Positions 16,684-25,552 of a stretch of DNA of 64,000 bases are shown here, in pieces. The notes beneath the pieces were generated by a model, which saw nothing but the letters and a program-made list of their open reading frames with translations, did no database searches and was not told the origin of the DNA. The position numbers and the translations under genes were made by a program. This stretch comes from URNF01 sp045638005 (GTDB taxonomy: Bacteria; Bacillota; Clostridia; Oscillospirales; Acutalibacteraceae). Each line of letters opens with the position of its first letter. The first letter of the stretch is position 1. The stretch is taken from positions 32,689-96,688 of the forward strand of contig JAZUAN010000011.1 of assembly GCA_045638005.1 (NCBI GenBank), given 5' to 3'.

Positions 16684-19254
16684 TTATTGTTCAGTAACGG
16701 TTTCTTCCGGTTCATCTGCCACCGGCTCGTTCTCATCATCAGGCGCCTCGGTGGAAACGTCCCCTTTGGGGATATCCTCCGCCTCATCACGCGGCACGCA
16801 GGTAAGCGACACAATACGGTTTTCCTCCGCAATGCGCATCACGCGCACACCCTTTGACGGACGGTGGCACAAACGCACCTCTTCCGACTCGATACGGATG
16901 ATAACGCCGTCAGCGGAAATGAGAATGAGGTCCTCGCTGCCGTCCACCATTTTAATACCGGCAACCTTGCCGTTTTTATCGGTATGGTAGTTGGTGATAC
17001 CCTTACCCGCGCGGGACTGGATGCGATAATCGGCAAGTTCGCTTCTGCGACCGTAGCCGGTTTCGGAAATGGTGAGCAGGGTGGCGTTTTCATCGCACAG
17101 CTCCATGCCGACCACTTCATCCCCCTCGCGCAGGGTAATAGCTTTCACGCCGCGGGCAGTTCTGCCCACCACACGGGCATCGTTTTCATGGAAACGGATC
17201 GCCATACCGTTTCTGGTAGCAACCAGCAGGGTCTGCTCACCGTCGGTGAGATGCACCCACGCAAGCTCGTCGCCCTCGTCCAGATCAATGGCGATAAGAC
17301 CATTTTTGCGGATATTCGCATACGCTTCCAGCTTGGTACGCTTGATGATACCCTTGCGGGTGACCATGCAAAGATAGCCGTCCGCCATTTCGCCGTTCAC
17401 GCGGATCACGGCGGTGACCTTTTCCTCTTTTTCAATGGGCAAAAGGTTGATGATATTCATGCCCTTCGCGGTTCTGGCACCCTCCGGCACCTCGTATGCT
17501 TTCAGGCGATACACTTTACCGAAAGAGGTGAAGAAATAGATATAATCCTTACTGCCGCAAGAGAACATGGTCTCGGTGAAGTCCTCTTCTCTGGTGCCCA
17601 TGCCGACAATACCTCTGCCGCCTCTGCGCTGGGTGCGGTAGGTATCCGCCGCCTGACGCTTGATGTAGCCGAGCTTGGTCATGGTGAGCACGCACTCTTC
17701 ATCGGGGATAAGATCTTCAATATCCACCTCACCCGACACAATAGAGATATCGGTGCGGCGCTCGTCGCCGTATTTATCCCGCATGCGCAGGCATTCTTCT
17801 TTCACAATAGCGCGGATCTTGTTTTCGTCCGCCAAAATGCCCTCCAACTCCGCAATGCGGGCGAGCAGCGCAGTCAATTCGTCCTCGATCTTCTGTCTCT
17901 CTAAACCGGACAGCTGACGCAGACGCATCTGTACGATCGCTTCCGCCTGCACGTCGTCGAATTGGAAGCGTCCCATGAGTTTCGCTTTTGCATCCGGCGT
18001 ATCAGTGGAACCGCGGATGATGCTGATAACCTCGTCGATGAAATCCACCGCTGTGTGCAGCGCTTCCCAGATATGCGCCTTTTCCTTTGCCTTACGCAGC
18101 TCGAACAGGCAACGGCGGGTGATAACCTCTTGCTGGAACTTGATATATTCTTCGAGAATTTGTTTCAAATTCAGAATACGCGGCACGCCGTTTACCAAGC
18201 ACAGCAGGATAACACCAAAGGTGGTCTGCATTTCGGTATAGGCATACAGCTGATTGAGCACCACCTGCGGCACCGCATCCTTTTTCAGGTCGATGACAAT
18301 GCGCAGACCCTCGCGGCTGGAATGGTCCACCACGTCGCGGATGCCTTCCACGCGTTTATTATCCACCAGATCAATGATGGATTTCACCATTTTCAGCTTG
18401 TTAACCTGATAGGGGATCTCGCTGATGACAATGCGGCTGTGGTTGCCCTCCTCCTCAATTTCCGCTTTGGAACGGACGATGAGACGGCCTCTGCCGGTAG
18501 CATACGCCGCGCGGATGCCGGCTCTGCCCATGATGACACCGCCGGTGGGGAAATCGGGACCTTTGATATGTTCCATGATGTCGTTTAATTCGGCATCGGG
18601 GTTATCAATAAGCAGGCAGATCGCATCCACCACCTCACACAGATTGTGCGGCGGGATGTTGGTCGCCATACCGACCGCAATACCCATCGAACCGTTCACG
18701 ATGAGGTTCGGGAAGCGGGACGGCAAAACGGTCGGCTCTTCTAAACGGTCGTCGTAGTTGCCCTGGAAATCCACCGTCTCTTTTTCGATGTCGGCGAGCA
18801 TGTCCAGCGACATTTTGCTCATTCTGGATTCGGTATAACGGTAAGCAGCAGCGGGATGACCGTCGATAGAACCGAAGTTACCGTCACCGTCGATGAGCGG
18901 ATAGCGAAGAGAGAAATCCTGCGCCATACGCACCATCGCATCGTACACAGACGCGTCACCGTGCGGATGATAACGGCCCAGCACCGAGCCGACCGTATCC
19001 GCGCACTTGCGGTATGCTTTGTCGGGGGTCAAACCGTTTTCATGCATGGTATAGAGAATGCGGCGATGCACGGGTTTTAAGCCATCGCGTACATCCGGCA
19101 AAGCGCGGGATACGATGACCGACATAGAATATTCAAGAAAGCTCTTTTTCATTTCCTTTTCGAGATCCACCGGTACCACCTTGGTAGGGGTATCGCCTCC
19201 GGCGGTCTCTGCCATCATCATTTCATTTTCCGGCAGGATTTTCTGTTCGTCCAT
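16684..19254 (-). CDS. gyrA: DNA gyrase subunit A
   Basis: GyrA is the DNA-cleaving subunit of gyrase. The 856 residues are full length. Catalytic Tyr140 sits in AAAYRYTE, and the GyrA box QRRGGRG, which separates gyrase from topoisomerase IV, is present before the C-terminal beta-pinwheel. The quinolone-binding stretch reads HPHGDASVYD, with Ala101 at the place of E. coli Ser83. The C terminus is a long acidic tail. AAAGGAAT precedes the start. It is the last gene of the dnaA-to-gyrA array, separated from the preceding membrane-protein gene by six bases. Confidence 0.97.
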   Translation of the reverse strand: MDEQKILPENEMMMAETAGGDTPTKVVPVDLEKEMKKSFLEYSMSVIVSRALPDVRDGLKPVHRRILYTMHENGLTPDKAYRKCADTVGSVLGRYHPHGDASVYDAMVRMAQDFSLRYPLIDGDGNFGSIDGHPAAAYRYTESRMSKMSLDMLADIEKETVDFQGNYDDRLEEPTVLPSRFPNLIVNGSMGIAVGMATNIPPHNLCEVVDAICLLIDNPDAELNDIMEHIKGPDFPTGGVIMGRAGIRAAYATGRGRLIVRSKAEIEEEGNHSRIVISEIPYQVNKLKMVKSIIDLVDNKRVEGIRDVVDHSSREGLRIVIDLKKDAVPQVVLNQLYAYTEMQTTFGVILLCLVNGVPRILNLKQILEEYIKFQQEVITRRCLFELRKAKEKAHIWEALHTAVDFIDEVISIIRGSTDTPDAKAKLMGRFQFDDVQAEAIVQMRLRQLSGLERQKIEDELTALLARIAELEGILADENKIRAIVKEECLRMRDKYGDERRTDISIVSGEVDIEDLIPDEECVLTMTKLGYIKRQAADTYRTQRRGGRGIVGMGTREEDFTETMFSCGSKDYIYFFTSFGKVYRLKAYEVPEGARTAKGMNIINLLPIEKEEKVTAVIRVNGEMADGYLCMVTRKGIIKRTKLEAYANIRKNGLIAIDLDEGDELAWVHLTDGEQTLLVATRNGMAIRFHENDARVVGRTARGVKAITLREGDEVVGMELCDENATLLTISETGYGRRSELADYRIQSRAGKGITNYHTDKNGKVAGIKMVDGSEDLILISADGVIIRIESEEVRLCHRPSKGVRVMRIAEENRIVSLTCVPRDEAEDIPKGDVSTEAPDDENEPVADEPEETVTEQ

Positions 19255-19260
19255 TTATTT

Positions 19261-20355
19261 TCATTCCTTTCTGCAGCGGTCCACCAGGCTGCGGAAACTG
19301 TCTATATCCGTAATCAATTTTTTCGGTATACAAATGTATTGATTTTGATTGTAAAATTCGAGGTACGTTTCACCCTCTACCGCGTGTTTTACTGCATTCC
19401 ACGGGATAGAAAGGATACCGCGTCGTTCTCCGCCGTCCATGAGCACCGCCTTTGAGGTGATCTTAAAGGTAAAACGGAAATTTTCCTGCGACAGCATGAA
19501 TTTTGCGCGGCTGCGGCTGCTGAAATAGGCGTAACCGACAAAAATCAGCAATATTCCCCAGAAAAAGAATGCCGCGGTCACAATATCACCGCTTCCGGCT
19601 GTCAGCAGCGCGATAATAAAGCCGATAACAGTGCCGGGCAGTATGCTCGCCTTCACTGCGCGTGCGGAAAGCTCCTTGCTCACAAACCGTCTATCCTCTT
19701 GCTCATACGAAACCACCGTTTCAAACAGCACCTCTTGCGGCTTGGCTTCGATCAGCTCCATCGGCTCTGTCCGCTCACAGCGAACGGGCGCCTTTATACG
19801 GCAAAATGTCGGCGGCAATACACCCATGGCGATCTCTCTGACAGCGTTTGCGGTTTCAGGTGTCATACAGCGGGCGGGTAATACGATACCTCTCCCCTGC
19901 GTGTTGATAAACACCTGCATATCCTCTTGTTCATGGAAAAGGATACGGTCGGAAAACGGCATGGTGAGACTGCCCGAGGATGTTACTTTGATAATGCTTT
20001 GGCGATTAACGGTAACCATTCCCGCGAACACCTGTCCGCCGGCAACCGCCGCATCGTACCCTTTTTCCGCCTGCCGTTTTCGCATCCATGGCATAATGCA
20101 GAAATTATACAGCAGCAGCATAACAGCAGGCACCAGCAGTGACAGCGCCTCGTAGCTCAAAAGTGCCTTGATACCGCCCATCTCATACAGCGAGTAAAAA
20201 GGGATACCCACCATTGCGATCACCAAAAACAACGCAATCTTTTGTATCGTTCCCGCGCTGCTGTACCGCGCGACAACCTTATAAAATTTTAAATATTCTT
20301 CTTTTGAAAGATCCACCGCAAAGGTAACGGCGCTTTCTTTTTTCTCTTCGTACAT
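19261..20355 (-). CDS. Membrane protein with two YcxB-like domains
   Basis: The 364-residue protein appears to be a tandem duplication. Each half has a pair of hydrophobic helices (about 40-90 and 235-275) followed by a beta-rich segment resembling the YcxB-like domain; WNAVKHAVEGETYLEFYNQNQYICIPKK in the second half is typical. Its ATG follows the gyrB stop codon with no gap, so it is probably translationally coupled with gyrB. Its presence between gyrB and gyrA is unusual. Function is unknown. Confidence 0.7.
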   Translation of the reverse strand: MYEEKKESAVTFAVDLSKEEYLKFYKVVARYSSAGTIQKIALFLVIAMVGIPFYSLYEMGGIKALLSYEALSLLVPAVMLLLYNFCIMPWMRKRQAEKGYDAAVAGGQVFAGMVTVNRQSIIKVTSSGSLTMPFSDRILFHEQEDMQVFINTQGRGIVLPARCMTPETANAVREIAMGVLPPTFCRIKAPVRCERTEPMELIEAKPQEVLFETVVSYEQEDRRFVSKELSARAVKASILPGTVIGFIIALLTAGSGDIVTAAFFFWGILLIFVGYAYFSSRSRAKFMLSQENFRFTFKITSKAVLMDGGERRGILSIPWNAVKHAVEGETYLEFYNQNQYICIPKKLITDIDSFRSLVDRCRKE

Positions 20356-22320
20356 TTAAATATCCAAATTCTGCACGTACTGTGCGTTTTTCTCAATAAA
20401 CTCTTTTCGCGGTTCCACTTTATCGCCCATCAGGATAGAGAAGGTCTCGTCAGCAGCAATTGCATCCGAGAGATTGACCTTGAGCATGGTGCGGAAGTTG
20501 GGATCCATGGTGGTCTCCCACAGCTGTTCGGGATCCATTTCACCAAGACCCTTATACCGCTGCACGTCTGCCGAGCCGCCGAGCTCCTCGATAAACGCAT
20601 CTCTTTCCTCGTCCGAGAACGCATACCGCACCTGTTTGCCCTTAAATACCTTATAAAGCGGCGGCTGTGCGATATAAATGTGTCCCTCGTCCACCAGCGG
20701 ACGCATATAACGGAAGAAGAAGGTGAGTAACAGCGTTCTGATGTGCGAGCCGTCCACGTCAGCATCCGCCATGATAATGATCTTGCCGTAACGCAGCTTG
20801 GAAACCTCAAATTCCTCGCCGATACCGCAGCCGAGTGCGACAACCACCGGCAACAGCTTTTCATTGGTATATACCTTATCAATGCGCGCCTTTTCCACGT
20901 TGAGCATTTTACCCCACAGCGGCAGGATTGCCTGATAGTTTCTGTCTCTGCCCTGAATAGCAGAGCCGCCTGCGGAATCACCCTCGACGATGTACAGTTC
21001 AGTGCGATTGGGATCAGTCCAGATACAATCAGCGAGTTTTTCAGGCATACGGGTGGCGGACAACTTTTTGTTGTTGCGCGCATTTTCACGCGCCTTTTGC
21101 GCCGCCTCGCGCGCTCTGGCTGCATTGATACATTTTTCCAGCACCGTTTTGCCAACCTGCGGGTTTTCATCCAGGAACGGCACCAATTTTTCGTTAAGCA
21201 GGGTGTTGACCAGCGTACCCATGGAGGTATTGCCGAGCTTTGCTTTGGTCTGACCCTCAAACTGTGCCTCGGTGAGCTTCACGCTGATAACTGCGGTGAT
21301 ACCCTCACGCACGTCGTCGCCCTTTAATTTTGCGTCGCCGTCTTTGAGCATCTTATACCGATAGGCATAGTCATTGAGAATACGAGTGATGGCTTTTTTG
21401 AAGGAATCCTCGTGTGTACCGCCATCCACCGTATGAATATTATTCGCAAAGGATATAATGGTCTCATTATAACTATCTGTATATTGGAAAGCCACCTCTG
21501 CGATGGAATCACCCTGTGCGATAGACATGTGCACCACCTCTTCGTGCAGCGGAACGTTGCCGCGCACCTTGTTGAGGTAATCCACGAAGGAGGAGATACC
21601 GCCTTCATAGCAATATTCTTCCGAAATGATGTTTTCGGGATCGCGCAGATCGGAGAGGGTGATTTTGAGACCTGCATTAAGGAACGCTTGCTCACGCAGA
21701 CGTTTTTGCAGAACTTCAAATTCGTATTCGGTAGTTTCGTTGAAGATTTCGGCATCCGCTTTAAAACGAATGAGGGTGCCGTTTTCCTCGGCAGTACCGA
21801 TCACGGTCAGATCGTTTTCGGGCGTACCTCTTTTAAAACGCTGGGAATGCACTTTACCGTCGCGGGAAATTTCCACTTCCAGCCACTCTGACAGAGCGTT
21901 CACGACCGAGGAGCCGACACCGTGCAGACCGCCCGACACTTTATAACCGCTGCCGCCAAACTTACCACCTGCGTGCAGAACGGTAAGCACGACCGTAACC
22001 GCGGGCAGACCCAGTTTTTCATTCATGTCAACCGGAATACCACGGCCGTTATCGCGCACCTGAATGATATCGCCCGGCAGAATATCCACTTCAATATGGG
22101 TACAATATCCTGCGAGCGCCTCGTCAATCGAGTTATCCACAATTTCATATACGAGATGGTGCAAACCTCTCGGACCGGTGGAGCCGATATACATACCGGG
22201 GCGTTTGCGCACCGCCTCCAAGCCTTCCAAAACCTGAATTTGGCTCGCGTCATACGCTTCCCCGCCCGCTTGGGTCATATTCATTTCCAATTCCTGATCG
22301 AGTTCCATTTCAGTAGCCAT
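20356..22320 (-). CDS. gyrB: DNA gyrase subunit B
   Basis: GyrB is the ATPase subunit of gyrase. The 654-residue protein shows the GHKL ATPase start (GLEAVRKRPGMYIGSTG), GLHGVGSSVVNALS, GQTKAKLGN, and the TOPRIM metal motifs EGDSAGG and DADVDGSH, ending RYKGLGEMDPEQLWETTMDP. The ATG at 22320 is preferred because AGAGGT lies six bases upstream; another ATG at 22326 is only one base from that site. It belongs to the origin operon. Confidence 0.96.
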   Translation of the reverse strand: MATEMELDQELEMNMTQAGGEAYDASQIQVLEGLEAVRKRPGMYIGSTGPRGLHHLVYEIVDNSIDEALAGYCTHIEVDILPGDIIQVRDNGRGIPVDMNEKLGLPAVTVVLTVLHAGGKFGGSGYKVSGGLHGVGSSVVNALSEWLEVEISRDGKVHSQRFKRGTPENDLTVIGTAEENGTLIRFKADAEIFNETTEYEFEVLQKRLREQAFLNAGLKITLSDLRDPENIISEEYCYEGGISSFVDYLNKVRGNVPLHEEVVHMSIAQGDSIAEVAFQYTDSYNETIISFANNIHTVDGGTHEDSFKKAITRILNDYAYRYKMLKDGDAKLKGDDVREGITAVISVKLTEAQFEGQTKAKLGNTSMGTLVNTLLNEKLVPFLDENPQVGKTVLEKCINAARAREAAQKARENARNNKKLSATRMPEKLADCIWTDPNRTELYIVEGDSAGGSAIQGRDRNYQAILPLWGKMLNVEKARIDKVYTNEKLLPVVVALGCGIGEEFEVSKLRYGKIIIMADADVDGSHIRTLLLTFFFRYMRPLVDEGHIYIAQPPLYKVFKGKQVRYAFSDEERDAFIEELGGSADVQRYKGLGEMDPEQLWETTMDPNFRTMLKVNLSDAIAADETFSILMGDKVEPRKEFIEKNAQYVQNLDI

Positions 22321-22355
22321 TCCCATACCTCTATCTTTCTTTTCTTCTTCTATAT

Positions 22356-22616
22356 TTACACTAATCCGTTTTTCGCGCGTCCCCGCAACGTTGCTGCGGA
22401 AATCTGCGAAATGTATACGGTCTCATTTCCGTTTTTATCCCGACACACGATAAAGGATTTTGGCAGCTCGGGGGATACGTTAAATACCCGCCCCGCCTTT
22501 TGCGCGTCTGCTAAAAATCCTCGTGTGTGTTTGGAAATGGTGGTGTTATCCATATCGAAGATGCCGATAATCTCCTCCATTTTTACCACCGTATCCTGTC
22601 CCAAATGTAAATACAT
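22356..22616 (-). CDS. remB: RemB-like regulatory protein (DUF370 / extracellular matrix regulator)
   Basis: The 86-residue protein matches the family of B. subtilis YaaB/RemB, between recF and gyrB exactly as in that species. The block EEIIGIFDMDNTTISK is typical. Family members RemA and RemB control biofilm matrix genes in Bacillus; whether that role holds here is unknown. GAGGTAAAACACC precedes the start. It sits 26 bases after recF in the origin operon. Confidence 0.85.
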   Translation of the reverse strand: MYLHLGQDTVVKMEEIIGIFDMDNTTISKHTRGFLADAQKAGRVFNVSPELPKSFIVCRDKNGNETVYISQISAATLRGRAKNGLV

Positions 22617-22642
22617 GGTGTTTTACCTCTACATTCAGTATA

Positions 22643-23752
22643 TTAAATAACAATGTTTCCGTTTTGTATATGAAAAACCTTACCACCGGTCTGTCTTTCT
22701 ATCGCAACCGGATCGCAGCAGGTGATAAGTACCTGCCAATCATGGATATGATTTAAAATATAATCCTGTCTGAAAACATCCAGCTCACTCATCACATCAT
22801 CCAAGAGTGCCACCGGTTGTTCACCGGTGATTTCTCTGAGGATTGAGGCTTCCGAAAGTTTTAGCGCGAGTACAGCGGAGCGTTGCTGCCCTTGCGAGCC
22901 GAAATCCTTTGCGGATATACCGTCTATCAAAATGGTGATATCTTCTCTGTGCGCGCCAACGGTGGAAAAGCCGGCGCCAAGATCATTGCTGCGCGCCGCG
23001 GTGAAAAGTGCAAGATACTGCTCATAAATTTCTTCAACCGTTTTGTTTTCCACATTTTCCACAGAGGTGGAAAGAGAAAGGGTGAGTTGTTCCTTTCCGG
23101 AAGACAAGCCTTTATAAATTTCAGCCGCAACCGGCGCAATCTTTTTGATATATGCTGTTCTCGCTAAGGTCACCTTTGCGGCAGCAACCGCTAATTGCTG
23201 ATCCCAGACGGAAAGTTGTGATATACCTTGCTCTTTTGGGATATCTTCATTTTTAATGGCTTTGATGAGCGCATTTCTCTGTGTCAAAATGCGCGCGTGC
23301 TCCGCCATCACCTTGATATACCCGGGTCGCAGCTGACAGTATGCGCTGTCCACAAATTTTCTGCGTTCCTCCGGCACACCGGAAACGAGACGCAGATGTG
23401 CGGGACAAAAAACCACAGCGTGAAATCTGCCGGTCATCGCGGTAGGTGATTTTTGCGGCACACCGTTTAATACAAGAGAGCGTCGCTTTGCAACGGTAAT
23501 TTCCGCTTGTTGCATCCGCTCCCCCGCTTCAAAATCCATCAAAAGCGTTGCCTTTGAAGCACCGAAAGCCACCATTTCGCTGTCCTTAGCACCGCGAAAA
23601 CTTTTGCCGCCGGTAAACAGCCAGCACGCTTCCAAAAGATTGGTTTTTCCTTGCGCATTATCACCGTAGAGAATATTGACACCGGGAGATAGGGTTATCT
23701 CACACGGTGCGAGATTACGAAAGCCAGAAAGGCACAGCTTTTCAATCCGCAA
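22643..23752 (-). CDS. recF: DNA replication and repair protein RecF
   Basis: RecF is an SMC-like ATPase that helps load RecA at gaps in DNA. The 369 residues include the Walker A motif GDNAQGKT (30-37), the signature region near the C-terminal third and Walker B ALLDDVMSELD. The start is a TTG at 23752, supported by the family beginning (M)RIEKL; it overlaps the end of the S4 gene by 11 bases. Position between the S4 gene and remB is conserved. Confidence 0.95.
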   Translation of the reverse strand: MRIEKLCLSGFRNLAPCEITLSPGVNILYGDNAQGKTNLLEACWLFTGGKSFRGAKDSEMVAFGASKATLLMDFEAGERMQQAEITVAKRRSLVLNGVPQKSPTAMTGRFHAVVFCPAHLRLVSGVPEERRKFVDSAYCQLRPGYIKVMAEHARILTQRNALIKAIKNEDIPKEQGISQLSVWDQQLAVAAAKVTLARTAYIKKIAPVAAEIYKGLSSGKEQLTLSLSTSVENVENKTVEEIYEQYLALFTAARSNDLGAGFSTVGAHREDITILIDGISAKDFGSQGQQRSAVLALKLSEASILREITGEQPVALLDDVMSELDVFRQDYILNHIHDWQVLITCCDPVAIERQTGGKVFHIQNGNIVI

Positions 23753-23960
23753 TTTCTATTTCTTTTCCTTCACTTTTTACGACAACGATATCCCCCGCAC
23801 GCAATTTCTTGCCGCGCATGGTACAAACCTCGCCGTTTACCTCTACAAGACCACTTTGGATCATAATTTTCGCCTGTCCGCCGGTACCGACCGTACCGGT
23901 GAATTTCAGCGCGTCATCCAAACGGATAAAGGGAGTCTCTATTTTAATGGTTTCTCTCAT
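23742..23960 (-). CDS. S4-domain RNA-binding protein (YaaA/RlbA family)
   Basis: The 72-residue protein is a single S4 RNA-binding domain (FIRLDDALKFTGTVGTGGQAK to VNGEVCTMRGKKLRAGD), the family that lies between dnaN and recF in many Firmicutes. It overlaps dnaN by four bases (ATGA) and recF by 11, so the three genes are probably translationally coupled. A role in ribosome assembly has been proposed for the family. Confidence 0.88.
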   Translation of the reverse strand: MRETIKIETPFIRLDDALKFTGTVGTGGQAKIMIQSGLVEVNGEVCTMRGKKLRAGDIVVVKSEGKEIEIAD

Positions 23961-25060
23961 TTTTTCAGCCTCACAGGGAGTACGAGGAAGAGGAATGCAT
24001 CCCCTTCGGCAGGTAATATTTTCATGGGAGACAGCGGGCCGCTCAGTTCAATACGAATTTCATCGGTCTCGCTGTTTTTGAGAGCATCCAAAAGGAAGCG
24101 ACTGTTAAAGCCCATCTGCTCCTCGTCGCCGTCGATGCGCACGTCCACACTGTCAGACGCGCTGCCAAGCGGGGTAGAACAGGAAATTTTCACCGAACCG
24201 TCATGGAAATCGCACACAAGGGGGGATTTCAAACGGTCGTTGATCACCAAAGAAGCACGATCCACCGCGTTCATCAGCAAACGGGTGTTGGCAAAAACGG
24301 TGGTTTTCACTTCCTGCGGAATGGTGCGCTGATAGGACATGAATTCGCCGTCCAAAAGGCGAGAAATGACCGCATAGCCTTTAATAGACAGCACAACGTG
24401 CCGTCTGCCGACAGCAAACGATACCGGCTCTTCCTCATCGTCCAAGAGTTTCAATACTTCTTGTAATGTTTTACCCGGTACAACAAAGTCAATGGACTCC
24501 TCACTGGAAATTGCCTCGCTGCGGATAGCCAAACGGAAGCCGTCCACCGACACCAATTTGAGGTTACCGGGGGTGAGCTCGAATTTGGTACCGCTGTAAA
24601 TGGGACGCGGGTCATTGGGACCTGCCACCGCAAACAGCGTCTGACGGATCATGCTCTTTAAAGTCAGCTGAGACAGTGTAAAGCCCACACCGTCATCTAC
24701 TGAGGGCAGTTCCGGATAGTCCGCAGCGGAGATACCGGTGATGGTAAAGCTGGTCACGTCACTTTTGATAACGGTGTTACCCTTTTCATCACTCGCCATC
24801 ATCACCGTCTCACCCGGCATTTTGCGCACGATGTCGCCAAACAAGCGGGAGGACAGCACAATTTCGCCCGGCTCCTTGACCGAAGCGGGAATGGTGGTGG
24901 TGATACCCAGATCCATATCAAAGCCGGCTAAAAACAGCGCGGAGGAGGTGGTGCGAAGCAGGATACCTTCCAGCGCAGGGATAGCGCTTTTGGCAGCTAC
25001 CGCTCTTTGTACGTTGGATACAGCAGTGATCAGATCTTCGAGTGCACATTGAAATTGCAT
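23957..25060 (-). CDS. dnaN: DNA polymerase III beta subunit (sliding clamp)
   Basis: The clamp encircles DNA and tethers the replicative polymerase. The 367 residues fit the three-domain clamp fold; MQFQCALEDLITAVSNVQRAV and the C-terminal MKILPAEGDAFLFLVLPVRL are recognisable. AAAGGATG precedes the ATG. The gene is the first after oriC, about 490 bases downstream of dnaA, and overlaps the S4 gene. Confidence 0.97.
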   Translation of the reverse strand: MQFQCALEDLITAVSNVQRAVAAKSAIPALEGILLRTTSSALFLAGFDMDLGITTTIPASVKEPGEIVLSSRLFGDIVRKMPGETVMMASDEKGNTVIKSDVTSFTITGISAADYPELPSVDDGVGFTLSQLTLKSMIRQTLFAVAGPNDPRPIYSGTKFELTPGNLKLVSVDGFRLAIRSEAISSEESIDFVVPGKTLQEVLKLLDDEEEPVSFAVGRRHVVLSIKGYAVISRLLDGEFMSYQRTIPQEVKTTVFANTRLLMNAVDRASLVINDRLKSPLVCDFHDGSVKISCSTPLGSASDSVDVRIDGDEEQMGFNSRFLLDALKNSETDEIRIELSGPLSPMKILPAEGDAFLFLVLPVRLKK

Positions 25061-25500
25061 GTGTGATCATCCTTTCGGTTGAAAAGTCTAATTTAAAAAG
25101 ATAGATATATATAACACTCTTTTAATATAGCAGTAGTAGTAGGGGCTGTGAAAACTGTGGAAAACTTTGTAACCTCTTGCAAACACAGAGTTTTTTGTTT
25201 CTCTCCACCTTTGGAAAACGTGTGGACAAAAAATGGATAAGTGAAAGAGGGATAAAACTTTTCACAGCCAAGTGAGTAAAATTTGGAAAACGCGTGGAAT
25301 ATTTGTGAAAAGAAATGGAAACACTAAATAGGTTATCCACATTTTTCCTGTGGAAAGCAACCGAAAAGTATGTGGAAAGCTCGGTTAAATTCCAAAAAAG
25401 TCTGTGGAAAGTTCATTTTCAAAAATATACGCGGTAAAAAGTGGAAAACTTTTTACAAAAAAACGCCTATATAATAAGGTATTAAATATAAAAGGAAGTG
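25061..25500. other. oriC: Replication origin oriC (dnaA-dnaN spacer)
   Basis: One perfect DnaA box TTATCCACA lies at 25333-25341 on the plus strand. On the minus strand are TTTTCCACA at 25156-25164, TTGTCCACA at 25221-25229, CTTTCCACA at 25349-25357, 25371-25379 and 25403-25411, and TTTTCCACT at 25440-25448. Left of the 25156 box come a GC patch, a DnaA-trio run and the AT-rich stretch 25088-25130, the likely unwinding element, next to dnaN. The 27 kb layout with divergent gene arms supports the call. Confidence 0.88.
25131..25142. promoter_or_regulatory. DnaA-trio element
   Basis: CAGTAGTAGTAG reads as three or four DnaA-trio units (3'-GAT-5') moving away from the DnaA box at 25156. A GC patch (25142-25146) lies between box and trios, the order known for the B. 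subtilis unwinding element. Confidence 0.7.
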
Positions 25501-25540
25501 GTTTTGAAATGCTCCGCTAAAAAACGGAACATTTCAAAAC
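25501..25540. terminator. Dyad at the dnaA 3' end
   Basis: A 16-base stem (25501-25516 with 25525-25540) with one mismatch lies 12 bases beyond the dnaA stop. It lacks a T run, so termination is uncertain. Confidence 0.4.
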
Positions 25541-25552
25541 ACAAAAATGCCT

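Noticed and set aside
16864..17904. 346-residue open frame antisense to gyrA
   Set aside because: It mirrors gyrA codons and shows no family features or start signal.
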